NCBI GenBank assembly: GCA_011009095.1
Contig: VTPC01008591.1
Coordinates: 17,554-81,553 of the forward strand
DNA from: Ignelater luminosus
Lineage: Eukaryota; Arthropoda; Insecta; Coleoptera; Elateridae
Direction: 5' to 3'
DNA length: 64,000 bases
Shown here: positions 47,061 through 61,315 of the stretch, piece after piece
Numbering within the stretch: position 1 is the first letter of the stretch
How the letters are laid out: every line of letters starts with the position of its first letter
The notes under the pieces: model-generated
Seen by the model: only the letters and a program-made list of their open reading frames with translations
Database searches by the model: none
Told to the model about the DNA's origin: nothing
Translations under genes and position numbers: made by a program

Positions 47061-50000
47061 TAAAGAAAACCTTCCTTAAAAAGAGAAGAAAGCGAGAACA
47101 CACAGCAGTATTCATCAGCTCGTCTTTCAAGAAAAATCTCAAAAAAGTTATTGCTCTTAAAGAGATGAAACAAGTCTAAGTCTGCATGCTTGGAAGACAT
47201 CACGAAAAAAACAAAAGAAAATTAAGAAAATAGCTTCTGGTTGTTTAAATAGGTGCAGCAATAAAATTGAATAAAAAGGCAGAAAATTAAAAAAAGAAGT
47301 TCAGTTGTTCTTGGAGAACTAAAACCTTCAGCAAGTCACGTACTGCGGCATTCGGTCAAAAGGAAAAGAAGTCTAAAGAAACAATTTCAGGAGACGGACA
47401 TTGATAAATATGTTGGAAGTCTCAGATTTGAACATAAACCAGTTTCTATTATCTACAAAATGATCAGATAGTAATGACACAGAATGCATGTTCTGTTCGG
47501 GGCATTAAATGTAACAATTTGGGCATGTAATGTTTGCATTATGCGATTTTTATAAATAACCAGGAAACGTGAAAACTGAAGTGTTTTCAATACAGAAATA
47601 GGGTACGTAATTAAAAGTAATATCGTAGAACACGAGAATGTTAGTCAGCTTTCTGAGCTAATGTCAATTTAAAAGAAAGTTTGTTGTTTCTTCTGCTATT
47701 TTCAGAACTACTATAAAAAACTATAACTATAAAATGGTATTCCACCTCTCGTTTACCTTTATATAACTTTTTGTTTTGGTGGTAATGCTCTAAGCACCTG
47801 TTTGAAGCAAATGTCTTTGTGGTCTTAGTATTGTTAGGCTTTCAAGTTCTTATGTACTGTAATATTGGAAATTCGGTTTAATGAATGTAAAACTGCTATT
47901 TAATCCTACTCATTATAGACAACAATTTATTGTTTTAAGATATCTCAGTTTTAAATTTTGTTTCAAGTAATTCTAGTTTCTTTGTAAAAAGGGTGAGATA
48001 AAGAATTAAGAATCCCTACCAAAAGTTGAATACCTTTGGATTTAGCTTTCGTGACTTGAAGGCTCAACTATAAAACAACAATTTTATTTTATTTTTATTT
48101 TGTCCACTTTTATGGAAATCCTTAATGACTAATTGCAAATCAATAACTGCTAACACAGGCACACGTTTGACTATTTACAGACAATTTCCGCCGGTAGTCA
48201 CATCTGTCTAGACTTATGGGGAGATTCAGTGCCGGCAATACTTTATTTAGTTATAGCGAATATATCAATTTTTATAATCTTAGTCCTAAGATATTATATT
48301 GAAGCTTTAGTAGTCCTGTATGGTTGTAAGTTTGGTGCTTACGTGCAAACCCTGGAAATTATAAAAAAAATTAGAATCATTTTTAGGAAGAAATTTACAA
48401 AGAAAGCTTATAGCTTTACCATTTGCTTGGCAATACAATAATCCTGTACGATAATCAATTATTTTTAGAATGTAATAGTAACTAGTAAAATCTCTTGCAA
48501 AACGCTTGGCAAGAGAGAAAAGGAATAATATTTTTTGATAAATGACAAGTCGCAGTTAGCTAAACATTCATAGGTAATGTTTGTATCACATTCTACCTTA
48601 TAGAACCTCTTCAAATATTATCGTACTGTACGGTACAATTCTTGTTTATTTATTTCTACGCAGCAACCTTCCTATGGAATTTCATATTTCTGGCGATTCT
48701 ACGCAAAATTGAAATGACAAAAGCTGAAGAACAAGAACAATCTTAAGAATGATGAAGCTTGAAAATGTTTACTCGTTCAACATTAGAACTGAACATTTGC
48801 AAATTGATTATGCTTACAACCTTGGAAACTAGCACGTTATTTTTGTATTTCGAAAATAATAAAACATGTTGTAACGGATATACAAACCATAATTCGCATT
48901 TTGCTGCCAATAAATTATTCATATACAGCAAAGCATGAGAGAGAGACTAAAATCCCCTGCGCACGTCACTCCCGTGTATTGTACTGTCAGACTATATTTT
49001 GCGGTTCATTTTTAAATCAATTAAAACTGCCGGAGGTGTATTGTTTGCATTATACATAATGTGTCAGTGACGGGGTTTATGTAATGGAATTTATACTACA
49101 CGCCTGTATACCACAATCAAAAGCAAACAAAATATCGTTTAAAAATCCATAAGTCGTTGAAGCTGCGGGCGAGTTGAAATTTAACTTTTTAATTTTTTTA
49201 TTCCTAACTGAAGCTATAAGATCAAAGTGACAGAATATGTAGGATGATAATATTCAACAGTAATTACCTATCTGCAGTACAGTTATTACAAAGGAAATTG
49301 CTTTTTCTGTTGAAAATACACGCATCCATATGAAAACCTTTTACTATCCGTAGCATTACTAGTACATATATTATTTCATTTACTTGGTATGTTTGTTTAT
49401 AACCAGTTTCCATTAGTAAAAAAGTAGATGTTGTTTAAAAGCGTATATTAACGAAAGACTATACAAAGCCACAATCAGAATTTTAGTAAACAGAAATTCC
49501 AGTCTGAAAATTGCGAGGGTAGAACAAAGTTAGAGGTAGGCAGATAAAAAAAGACCTTCCTAAGACAGAGGAATCGCTTGAAAACGCGTCTGCTTCATTT
49601 AATAATATTCAAAGTATTTTCCTCGTCTCCTAAAAAAAAAAACGCTGTATAAATATCTAGAATACCTTCGAGAGGTATTCGTAACTCTGCGGAATACAGC
49701 GATACTTGGCATTTCAAGATCGTAGAAATTATAGGAATATTTGCACAATCCAGGTTTATAACAAGGGTTCCCTTTTCAGAAAAATGCCTCTCTCTCTTTT
49801 TCTCGTCCCTTTTACTCTTTTTGCACAGGCTAGTAATAATTAATAACTCTATTCATTCAGGAATTTACTTTAGACAGCCTTGGATATCTTACATACATGT
49901 TACTACATTTTAAAATCTCGTTTAGAAAATGAAAGTAATTTAAAATTTAAAGAAGCTTAAGGTAATGTAAAATTTATTATAATTAGTTATTGCTAGGAAC

Positions 50001-50879
50001 TCCGTATATATTATTCGTGTTCTGTTTAATATCACTGTTAACATTTAAAAATATCATGTTCAAGTAAATCTGAAATGAAAATTAATTTTCAGTAGTAAGT
50101 AAATGTAATAAGATATTCCTTCAAGAAATTTTAATACCAGATTACATAAAAGGAATAAGCAGACAAACTAACATAAGAATAAAATACTTTAGAAGACTTG
50201 GGTACTGTATAGTCGCAAATTGACTTTTATTTGAATGTCTAGTGTGATTAGTCTACAAATAGGATCGTCCTAGAAAAAGGGGCTACCAACTCAGTCAAAG
50301 AAAGCAATTACCAGCCATTACAGTCTCAAACATTATTCTAAAACGTATTACAACACTATTAGTAGCCAAACCATGCAAAAGTGTTTGTTACAGAACAGAA
50401 TGTTAAAATAGCTATTCTATTTTAAATATTACGTAAAAAGATAGAAGCAGTTAACTGGGACTGTGAATTGCTACAGTCATGATCAAATCAAAGTTCTTGA
50501 GAAGCAAGTATCTGCGATACCGTGAACTATCAACAAGAACAAGCTGCATTAAAAGTAATAATAAATTTAATTTTCCAGTCGTAACAAAATTCAACACATA
50601 CGAGTAACATTACTCTTTTAAGATTATCATCAATTATCTCATTTAGATTAATATTGCTATAATAATGATAAAAGTAAGACAAACGTCAAATTAAATACGT
50701 AGTCCCGAAGCTGCAGGCGAAGGAACCGGTAAGAGAATTTTTGTAGGATACTGTGATATAATTATGTGGAATGGGCTTTCTTCCTCCTTACCAATAGCAT
50801 GTTGCTCTGCTTACTCGTTCTGTATAGGTTATCTGCCACGTCCTTTGAAAGATCCTTCCAGAAATAGACTGTCTTAGTT
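47061..50879. other. intergenic, no gene supported
   Basis: AT-rich DNA. The open frame at 48229-48441 is hydrophobic and featureless. The stretch 49045-49190 is complex and GC-richer than its surroundings without coding potential. Confidence 0.45.
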
Positions 50880-51270
50880 TAGTGTCTTCTCCCAATGTTC
50901 TTAGTGCCTTTAACTGATAAATATCTTAGTCTGCTTCTTTGTTACTTCATGTGCATTGCTGGTCCTATAAAAGGTTTTCTTTGTCCATTCTTTACTAGGC
51001 TGTTGGTTTCCTGATTTTCTGTTTCATTAGTATGTTCAAGTATCTAATATTGGTTTTACTGGTTATCAACCCTAAGTTCATTTAGCCTGAGATAACAACC
51101 CGTTGCAAGACCCAGAATTACTTTCTTGGTAGGATCTTAATGCTATCTGACTGTCAGTAACTACATCAATGATTTAGTACCGTTATAATTAGCACAGGTT
51201 TGCATTTCGTATATCCTCAATCTTAAATACTGTTGAGTGTAAATCAATACCAAAAGTGTTTTAAATGAAA
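50880..51270 (-). pseudogene. LINE RNase H-domain relic
   Basis: Minus-strand pieces read STVFKIEDIRNANLC near 51240-51195, then IIDVVTDSQIALRSYQES near 51170-51120, then KPFIGPAM near 50970. These correspond to the RNase H domain at the C-terminus of I/R1-type LINEs, whose usual forms are STVFQAEVYAI, IYTDSQAALRAL and PFIGPEP. The decay is heavy, with several stops. This is a different LINE group from the two RTE copies, which lack RNase H. No boundaries could be found. Confidence 0.5.
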
Positions 51271-54200
51271 GTTAACACCCCGTGTTTCAAAGACCATGCG
51301 TTTTTGGACATATGTTTATTAGAGAATCGACCTGTTTTCCGATGTAGCAAATGGTCATCTGGAGATACTTGACGCTCTTGGAACCAGTCCATTAGCTTCT
51401 AAATACTGAAAGGCGAACACCTTTTTGCGTGAAACGAACCTTAGAATGCGACATACAACCCAATAGAATCCAATTTGTAATTACCGACCGCTATTATTCA
51501 TTGCCGCATTGAGTCGTTTTAGCGTTTTTTCTTGCGTTGTCCAAAAAACTGTCCAGCTTTGAAGTAGTTCCCGGCATGAAATGGAAGATATCGTTATTTA
51601 AAACGAGCAAACTACTCAGTTCTTTTCAAACTTCAGAATGTTAAAGAATGTTCAATATTTTGTCCTGTTTGTTCAAACATTAATTTTTGAGTTTTAACCA
51701 AAGCTTCATAGTGATGAACAAATCTATTAAAATTCTTTAATTATTAAATTCGCAAATTATTATCACCAAGCATATGTAGAATGTACTCTATTGCAGAGAT
51801 TGAATTAAAATCAATGAAAAATTTATTATTGGTCTTCAGGCTTGTTGGTTATTCACGGTCCTGTTCGTTCAATTCCGTTTATATCCTAACATCTAGTTTC
51901 TTGAGTCAAAATCTCATTGATAGGTTAAACCCAAAAACTGTTCAAACTTTAGTCGAAACGTACTCTCTTGCATATACTAAGAAAATACCAAATATTGGTA
52001 TCTCTTTTTGTTTTTAAACAGGAAGGCTTTTCCGCAACTTTCGGTTTGGTCATTCTGATTGCAATCACCTCTATGTTGTTTTTGCAAATATTAACATCCA
52101 ACAGTTTTTTACAGATCACACCATTCAGTTTGAGTACATATTACTATCTAAATTTCCATCATTTCTCATATCTCCAGTTCTTTTTTTTTTGGCATGGTGA
52201 TAGTATTGGAAATCAACCATTATCTATTGCAGCTTTCTTCAACTCCTAAGAGGGTTGTACAAGCCCATTAGAAATATCTAACAGAAAAAGGAGCAAAATA
52301 AACAAGATGATATCCTTATTTCAAGACTTCTTGTTACTGTTGCCCATTTATTCCAAAAGCCTTCGTTCATCTTTTTGAACAAATTCTTCAACATTTTTTG
52401 TTTTTCTATTCATAACTCTGGGTTTTAGATACTACTACCCAACTTTTGTCGTAATTATACTTATTAATTGACGAGTACAATTTACACTTGCAACCTCAAG
52501 GTAAGGTTTGGTTACAGAGACTTTGATTTACAAAGTAAAAATTACTGTCCCGTTAGATATAGCAGTCACCAACAGCTGGGGTTTTAAGTATATCCGGTAG
52601 GAACATCCACAACTGAAAACAGTACGACTGGACTAGAAGACCGTCAAATATCGCCCACATTAGCTGGTATCTGCTTGGCCATAAAGATTTGGGGAATACA
52701 TTCGTTGGATTTACATCTGGAGAACAAGACCGCATCGCTTTTTATCTAGAACACTAAAACTAGTACTCACCCAGAACAGCCATGATCAAGTCATAACCAA
52801 ATAATTATTTGTTTTGGTTATCACAAAGGGCTTAAGTTTGAAGAAGACGATCAATATCACGTGTCACGTTGAAATTTCTAGGCAATCGATCAATGTGTGT
52901 TCTCGGGAAAAACCCAAAGAAAAAAGCTTGATCAATGAAGATTTCATTAGTTTTATGCATTTCCACGCATTGCGTTTGATTACAGTGACAGAAGGTGATT
53001 ACGTTGGTTCATCACTTTTCTGACAGACTGCATTGTTCTTTTATCTTTATTCGGAAACGTATTTTTATAAATGTCTCTCCGTAGCTAGTGTTGACATAAC
53101 CACAACATGAAACTGTATAAGTAGTCCAGCCCAGCCGGGCTGACTGAAATCAATTTTTATATGTATAAAGTTGGATCTTACAGGCTTCTAAGTAGTGTCA
53201 GCTTCTTATGAATGATCTAAGTTTTGAGGAGAAAGAGTTGCCATTATCTTATTAGCTTTTCAAATCAAACAAACTTAGATTTCAATAACATATCTGACTA
53301 AAAATTACAAAAGTTTCTACTATGCGTTTCACTTTTGAGAATAATAGTACAGAGTTTGCACGACGCCATTGCCAGCTGTGCGATTATAAAAATGTATCAA
53401 TGTGTTGAACTTTATCATGGAAGATACTCCATTACTCATAAGAACCTGTATTGTATTCTCAAAGCGAAAGGCATAGTAGCCAATGTTGCCACGAAATTCA
53501 GAGGTTCAATGTTCGTCTTTACACCAGGGCCGACAGAGTTGATGATATTGTACCACAGTCACCAAAAGTCATATTTTTTTTAAGATTCTAACCTAAATAA
53601 AAGAGATGCTTGAATCCAATAAAGGTATTAAACATTTTTATTTTTTCTTACACTCACTGTTAGAAAGTTTAATTGTTTATTTTGAAATGCTTGAATTTTA
53701 AGTCTCATTTTGCATTTTATCTAAATCATTCAAAAAGATACCACATAGTGTCTATCTCCCATTAAATCTTAGCTATGTTCAATGAAGTCATTGTCATAAT
53801 TTAACCCATAACATAGAAATTTCTATGCGAGGAGGCCATCCAGACGAAAACACAGAGATCATGTACTGAAGTTCTCTTTTTTGTCTGATTAGCAGTGTAC
53901 TGGCATCAAGAACAGCGGTAAAAGAGGAAGAAAAACAAAAAATCTTTTAAAAGCCTCATCACCACAACAGCCATTTGGTGGTGTTGTGCTTTGTTCGTTT
54001 CTCATCTACCAGTAGTGAAAGATATAGCTGTATGTCATGGTGAGGAAGACGTGTCGATGTTATAAATAGAAATTAAAATATTCAAGCTGGATAATTTGAG
54101 GGATTCTAGCGATAAGCTAGTGCAGTGGACTCAATGTCTTTGAGATCATGGACAGATTGCGTTTTTAGGGAAGGCGGTCAAGGGGTGTTTATTTTTTTCG

Positions 54201-56933
54201 AAGAATTCTTCAACTGATGCCTAGGTAGGCGAAGAGGACCTCTGAACTGTACGCCCTGTCGATTCTCCTCAATCCAGCCGAGAATTCTCCTCCAGACGAC
54301 CACTTTCTTTGCCCAGAGTCGCTTGACTAATAACCAGACTAATGCTGAAACGAGTAAGATTGGTAGGCATAGCTGCAACTTCGTCCACTAAGTGAGAGTG
54401 AAAGAAAAGGATATCTAAGTAAGAAACTATTGAGCAAAGCTGAAGGCAAAAGCTACAAAGTTTTTTTTCCAGAATACCTTTTGAAATGCTTTGTATTGTA
54501 ATAACTTGCCACTTTTCCACAATCTTGTGATTTGAATATCGTCAAATATTTTTGAGTTGTTGTATATTTGACTTTACCCTCTTAATTTACCCGAACAAGT
54601 GTTCTTAGCGGCCTGACTCATAAAGCAATACTTAGTCTTCAGTTTGAATTCGACTGGAGTGATGACAACGGGATTTTTGTAATTATGGCAAGATTCAACT
54701 ATAACGATCATGGCTATTGTGAATGTCTAGGTCAGAAATGGACAAACTTGGCTCCCGGGACCGAATTGGATCGTATAAAAACAAATGTATCGGTAAAGAC
54801 TAACTTAAGAGCAAAAATCTAACCAGACAATTGTTTTTACGTTCGTGCTGTAAAATATAGATCAACGTGTTTGATCATTATATGAGCCAATTCGATCAGT
54901 TTGGTTTCAGGTGCTCACTTCTGATCTAGGTGGTGGGTAGATGTAAGCTTAGATAGTAAAAAGAAGTTTTCCTGTATTTTTTTTATCTCTTCCTCTTTTT
55001 CTGCTTTTATTTATATCCCCGTGGTATTCAGTGGAAGTAATTCTGAAAACCTTGATAAATCAGGTAAATTAAAGTATATCTAAGTTGTTGAAATTTCAGT
55101 TCTACGACAACTTGATAAGAGGATTTTAGCTCTAGGGACAAATGAGAATCTGCTTTAGAGAGATTCGAAAAACTTTCTTACTAGATTTGTACCGTTTAAC
55201 AATCCGCCTTGAATTGAATTTGAAGTAATAAAGTAAAAATTATATATTCTAAAGCTTATAAGCTTTAAGATTACAAAGTATCTTAGATCAAATTACATAA
55301 GAAAAATATGTGGTTTACTAAATTATCAACTGAGTTTCTTGCCACTCTTTAGATTTATCCATTTCATTTCGTTTTAGTTCTCAATTTACTTAATAAATAA
55401 ATTGAAATTATTTTATTTATTTATGAGTCGTAAATTATAAGTGTTTCTGTGATGCTGCACGTATGTTCACTTAATACATTCAGATTATGTCATAACAATG
55501 GATAAACATAAAACAAAGCGCTTTCAACGATTGAGCAAATTGAATTTTTGAATTGAAAATTCAAAATAACAAGCGAGCTTGTTGAAAATATGGACCATTA
55601 TTTAATGCTGCGAGTTCGTGATAATTGTAATGACCTGTTGTTTATTTCACATATTTGCTTTTGATAGCATCTACAGGAAATATGATGGTGATTTATCTTA
55701 TTATCCACTTGAACGATTTGCAAATTTGAAATTAATGTATTAATTTCAAGAACCTTCTAAATCAAGTAGTAGAAATTTGACATTATCGTTTCGTATTAAT
55801 TATTTAATCAAAATAATAGCTAGAAATAGCTTTTACTATGTTATTTACACTTACTAGGTAGAACATGCAATAAATCAATGAAATTATTCAAACAATTTCG
55901 TGTACTGATGATGAACATATTTATTGATAAATGAACACGAAATATTTACTTAAATTCCATAAATGCACATGTTGCGTTTAGTTCTGCCAACTCGACCAGA
56001 AGATTATTTTGCCTCGTGCATGGTGCATTAGTTGCAACCAATTATCTCATTAGTACGTTAATTTTAGCGTGCGCTAATCGGCTTGGCTGGTGAAAACATT
56101 ACCCAGGTAAATTCTACAGTACTATGCCGCACACGTAACAAACGATGGGGAGAGGAATCAATCAATAATTGATAATTAATAATTCACTCGCTCCATACGA
56201 CGACTCTCGTGAGGCTTTAGCGGTATACCTACCTCATTTATAACATGCCTCATGTAAGTGTTACTACTTTCTCTATTGTACCCATGGTTATAAAATATTT
56301 TGAACAGAAGAAAATTGATCAATTTAATGTTGAATAGATCTAATAATGCTAAAAGGTTTTCTAACGAGGTTTTAAATAAATTCAAGGATTACCCGTGGGT
56401 ACTCCATTGTCACTCAATGTTGTCATTCTAATAAGCAGACAAGGATAACAGTTTCTGCAGAATTTAACGTTTGTGCTGGGCGGTCGATAAAAATAAGTAA
56501 AGCAACAGAGCAGCTGGCGATAACTAAGAATGCAAGCACGGAATTCAAGCTGATAAATTGGTGCAGGTAGCTATTGAAAACTGAGAAGTCTGTGTACAGA
56601 TTGTAAATGCAATCTAGTAAATGTTGATCCTTCAAAGGCGAATTAAACTGTCTTAAATTCAAAACCCAAGATGAAATAAAAAATGCTTAAAAACTAAAGT
56701 TGTAATTAATAAGGCAAGAAAATCAACTGGTCACTAAAATATGGAGTATTAACTACTTAATGAAATAAAAACTGTTTTTTTATTATTGGTCTTTATCAGA
56801 CCTTTATTTCTATTATAATAACAAGGAATAAATTATATTGAATTGAATATTACGCGCTTCCATACCTAAATAGTAACAAATTTTTTTGAAAAAATATACA
56901 ATGACTAATAGAGTACAAATCTTCAAATTCTCG
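51271..56933. other. intergenic, no gene supported
   Basis: AT-rich DNA. Open frames at 51781-52249, 52553-53023, 53335-53583 and 54178-54520 show no recognisable domain or consistent splice sites. An 18-bp perfect palindrome, taaagcttataagcttta, lies at 55250-55267. The stretch 55975-56165 is complex and GC-richer without coding potential. Confidence 0.45.
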
Positions 56934-56979
56934 TCTTCTTCTTCTTCTTCTTCTTCTTCTTCTTCTTCTTCTTCTTCTT
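56934..56979 (-). repeat. (GAA)n microsatellite tail of RTE LINE
   Basis: A pure (CTT)n run on the plus strand, read as (GAA)n after the LINE stop codon (TAG at 56980-56982 on the minus strand). It matches the tail type of the RTE at 16023-16045. Confidence 0.9.
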
Positions 56980-57187
56980 CTACGTCAGCCACTGCTGGAC
57001 ATATGCCTTTTCTAAATTCTTCCATGTTTCTCTATTTCGAGCTTGTCGCCTTAATCTTCTCCCCGCACATTTGAATATATAATCCAACTATCTCTTTTGG
57101 GGCCTCCCTACACTTCTTCTAGATATCCGCGGTCTCCATTGTGTCAGTCTCGGCGTCCAGTGCTCTGATTCCTGCGTCGCTACATGT

Positions 57188-59179
57188 TGTTACGTGTAAA
57201 AATGGGTTTAGTGACCCTGAGAAATGACGTAGCATAAAATAATATAAGTATGGCTTTAGAAACGACTTGCTCGGTTTTATGGGAGATTGGGTCGGGGTTA
57301 TAGAGAGACCTTACGGCAGAGAACGATAACGAAAGGGTTATAATTTGAAAGGACGCCAGTTTTAGTTAACTTTGACCTATATAAATGACCAGCTGATCCT
57401 AAGATTGATCAACTGCTCTGATCTGCGGGATCGGAAAAAGGGGGTCCTCCTGCGACAGCTGATTGATAACACAATACTTACTGAATGACTTTTGTTAGTT
57501 TCCAGTGTGCAGGCGAAGTCCCATGACGATCTTTCCAAAGTCTTATGTTTCCTGGAACAGACCCTATCGCGTGTGTTGCCACAAACAAACAACAATTGAA
57601 GTTATAACAAAGCATATATTAACACACGTAATATTCATGAACATATATACACCGATTCGCAATAGCGAAACAAAAATGAAAACGAAACAAACAGAAAACA
57701 ATAAGTAAACGTAAACAAAAATAGATAAATAAACATAAACGAGAAAAACGATAAATGGTTATATACAGGTAATGTACGTTTCAGACCTGAAGGGTCGGTG
57801 ACTCACTGACCTATATTTTAAATACTTCAAGAATAAGATATGTGAGTTCTTTACTTTCGTTAAATTCAAATAACAAATACTGAATATTAATCGATACAAT
57901 ATTTATAAACAATAAAATTATGCGATACAAAGATATTACAATGATGACAAATGCAACACACGAATTTTTTTCTGTATGACACTTATTAAAGATAAACTGT
58001 TAAACGTAAACAAGATAATAAACAAATAGCTGGTCCGTTGCTAAATATCGTTTAATGGACTCAGTAATTTCATTAAACTGTAGAATCTAACCACTAGGTT
58101 TTTATAATTTAAGCGACGACAAAATATTTTCTTATATTTTAAGTTAAATAAATAACAACTACTACTTGCGAAGTTCGTAATAACATCGCAGCTCACTTTG
58201 AAATGCGAAACGCAGAAATTATTCTTATAGAAAACAAATTTATAATGTGAAATAAACTTACAGCTAGTAGTGAATCCCAATATGGAATAATTAATCCGCA
58301 TATGCTTGGCGATAACTGTATAAGCACATAGATGGTTGCAAACACTTGCACAAAACATTACATTGGCTTTAAATTCACTATACTAAAGATATAGCTGCTG
58401 TAGTAACTCCGTCGCGCACTGGAGACGACGCACCACCAAAACTGGGTCAAACAGCTGCCGGTGGGGGATTCCCAAAGCTACGTATAGATATATACAGATA
58501 TGCTTGACGGAACGATACGGAAAGTTTGTTTACGAGAATAATAATAACGACAACACCTTCCCAAGGGGAAGATCTCTAGGTATTAGAGAACGGAAGGAAC
58601 GCAACGCGTTCTTATCGAGAGCTCAAGCAAGACTTTTTGAAAATTCTCAAACGAAAAGAAGCGTTAAACGGAAGCCATCTTGTGGCGTCGGTTCCCCTCG
58701 ATAAAATGATTCGCTCTAATGACGGCAGTATTGCATTTATTGGTAAACGCAAAGGGTGGAGAAAGTTACTCACTCCTACGAGTTTGAACTGTACTAGCCG
58801 TGTAAAGATAATTTGCATTTAGTGTCAAGAAGCTTGATTTATGTGTCTACTGCCTTGATTTTAACCAGAAAATTCTCGGAATAAGGAAACTGAAATAGCA
58901 AAAGAGAGATACATTTAATTTTTAAAAGATTCGAACTTTGTTTAATCGCAGCAGAGGAAGCGAGAAAGAGACAAATATTCTATTTCTTCACTTTACTAGG
59001 GACGAATAACATTTATCAAAGAAGGAAAAATGAAATATTTACAGAGATATAAATTGCGAAATACAATTTGCACTTTATAATTTTGGAACGAAATAATTTT
59101 ATATACATTATTATAAGAAATCTTAAATAAAATTTAGCATAATGCTAAACCAAACGATAATTATTAAATGATCTTAACA
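57188..59179. mobile_element. LTR-like insertion with TGT...ACA ends and 4-bp duplication
   Basis: The segment begins TGTTACGTGT and ends CTTAACA, and is flanked by atgt on both sides (57184-57187 and 59180-59183). It interrupts the RTE LINE: removing it with one atgt restores the LINE frame (KxWQWVEHVATQ). A TATA-like tatataaa is at 57378-57385 on the plus strand, with AATAAA-type signals near 57727. No second copy of its first bases occurs inside, and no gag, pol or integrase was seen. It is best read as a long solo LTR of about 2 kb. A perfect 17-bp near-palindrome (tttagcat-a-atgctaaa) lies at 59133-59149. The part at 58380-58830 is CpG-rich. The element class is inferred from ends and duplication only. 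Confidence 0.72.
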
Positions 59180-61315
59180 ATGTTCCACCCATTGCCAGTT
59201 TTGCCATACGCTCAGTAATGTCAGTTATCTTTGTTTCTCTTCGTACCTCGGTGTTTCGTATTTTGTCTCTTAGTGTGATATTTAGCATGGCTCGTTTCAT
59301 GGCTCTTTGGGTAATTTTTAATTTTTCTGTACTCTTCTTTGTCAAAGCCATAGTTTCCATTCCATAGGTAGCGACAGGAAGGATGCAAGAGGTATATCGG
59401 AGTTTTTCAATGTGTATCTTAATTTTCCAGAGGCTGTCCATATCAGCCCTATTCTGCGTTTTATTTCAGTCGTTTGATTTTCCTTCCCGATTTTGATGCT
59501 GTGTCCCAGGTATATGTATTCGCTGACTGTTTCTAGCGTATTTCCTTCTATTTCGGTTTTTAATGGACTGTCAGTCATTATCTTTGTTTCACTGAAGTTC
59601 ATCCTTAAGCCTAATTGTTTTGATGTTTCATTAAGTTGTTCCAACATCGTTTAAATCTCGTCTATGTTGCTACTGATTAGGAAGATGTCATCAGCAAATC
59701 TTAGATGGGCATTTATGGCCATATTTTTCCAAGATAGTTTTTTGAACACGTCTACTAGCGCTAACGTGAATAATTTGGGAAAAATGGTGTCGCCTTGATG
59801 AACACCTCTCCCATTTGGATTTTGTTAGTTTTAAGGTCTTCTTTGATTTTAACGTGGAATGTGGCATTATTGTAGATGTTTTTTATAATAGTGGAGTATC
59901 GGGTGTCTACTCGAGCGTTGTCCATTGTCGATAGTACTGCCCATGTTTCAACCGAATCAAATGCTTTTTGATAGTCCACGAAGCCCAAGTATATTGGGAT
60001 GTTATACTCCATATACTAGTCTGCATATGGTCATTAGTGCTAAAGCCTTTCCGAAATCCTGCCTGCTCAAGTGGTTAGTGTGCGTCCAGTCCATATTGTT
60101 TGTTAGGCGGTTTGTAAGAATTCTTGTAAAAAGCTTGTATAACTGGGATAGCAAGCTTATAGGGCGGTAGTTTTCTATTTCTTATTGTGGCCTTTTTAAA
60201 AATAAATACTACTTCAGCGTGTTGACATGCTTTTAAAATATTTTCCTCATGCATGCATTTATTTAGTAGGATTATTAGACTTTCCTCTAGAGCAATACCT
60301 CCTAATTTCAACATGTCAATATTTCTACGATCTTCACCCAGAGCCTTTCCGTTTTTCATTTGTTTAAATGCTAGCTTTATTTCGTCTTTTGTTATCTCTG
60401 GTTTATCTTCTGATTCCACGTTTAGTATAGTTTTTGGTGGGGTATCTGATTTTTCTGATGTTGATTTATGCAGGTTTGTGTAGAATGTTTGTATTTCGCG
60501 TCTGACATCATACGGCAGTTCCGTGAATGTTTTTTATTTTCGTAATTTTTATTTTACCTGTGGACAGTTTTGATCTAATACTTTCATCTGTTTGTTGCTT
60601 TCTATAGTTTCCTGGATTTGTCAGTCGTGTGTGATCTTACGTCTTTTCGGATTTGTTTCTGTACTTCCCGATTTAAGTCCTTATATGCAGGTACACTCCT
60701 GTCTATCTTTTTTTTTCTATCAGTTTAATTGTTTCTGGTCTCAGTTTATCTTCTTTTTGTATTTTAATTCTACTACCCATTCTCTTTGTGACAGTGCGAA
60801 TGTGCTGACTAATTTTTTCCGCCAGTTCGTCTATAGTTTTGTTTTCATCGCTTGTCGGGGTTCCTAATTTCTTTCCTAACTCCCTTGTTCTTGTTTAGAT
60901 CGTATAAAATCTGCTGTGGGTAGTTTCTTAGCTTGTACTAGCTTCTTGCGTTCCAGTTTTGTGTTAATTTCTATGGTGACTCAGACCAGTCGGTGATCGC
61001 TTCCTGTTTGAAATGATTTAGGACGGAGACACTTTGTATATTCGTCTGTCGTTTGAGAAGATGTAGTTTAATTCGGTTTTTTGTGCTGTCATCTGGACTG
61101 CACCACGTCCATTTTCCCTGTCTGAATTGTTTGGAGAATGTATTCAGGCAGTATAGCTTTTCATTGTTAAGAAAATTTAGCATCCTCTGTCCTCTATCAT
61201 TTCTTACTCCTAGACCAAAGTTTCCTACATACTCGGTATCGTGCTGTCTTTCGTCGATTTTTGGGTTAAAGTTGTCCGTTACAATCGTATATTGAGTGTT
61301 ATCGTCTAATTAACT

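Larger units (their letters stand above)
56934..61315 (-). pseudogene. RTE-type LINE, 5'-truncated, split by a 1992-bp insertion
   Basis: It reads right to left. The endonuclease begins truncated near 61313 (VTDNFNPKI, VGNFGLGVRNDRGQRMLNFL, GKWTWCSPDDSTKN). Reverse transcriptase follows: LAFKQMKNGKALGED at 60419-60350, AEVVFIFKKA near 60220, FVDYQKAFDSVE at 59970, and an intact FADD active site near 59690. The connection region (YIYLGHSIKIGKENQTTEIK and RRIG) follows, then AMKRAMLNITLRDKIRNTEV at 59300 and MAKL near 59205. The frame breaks at an insertion (57188-59179) and resumes at 57187 as HVATQESEHWTPRLTQWRPR, ISRRSVGRPQKR, and AYVQQWLT to a stop and the (GAA)n tail. A few stops and frameshifts make it dead. 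Confidence 0.9.

Noticed and set aside
56813..57074. Poly-Glu / poly-Ser proteins over the CTT repeat
   Set aside because: These are translations of the LINE's microsatellite tail.
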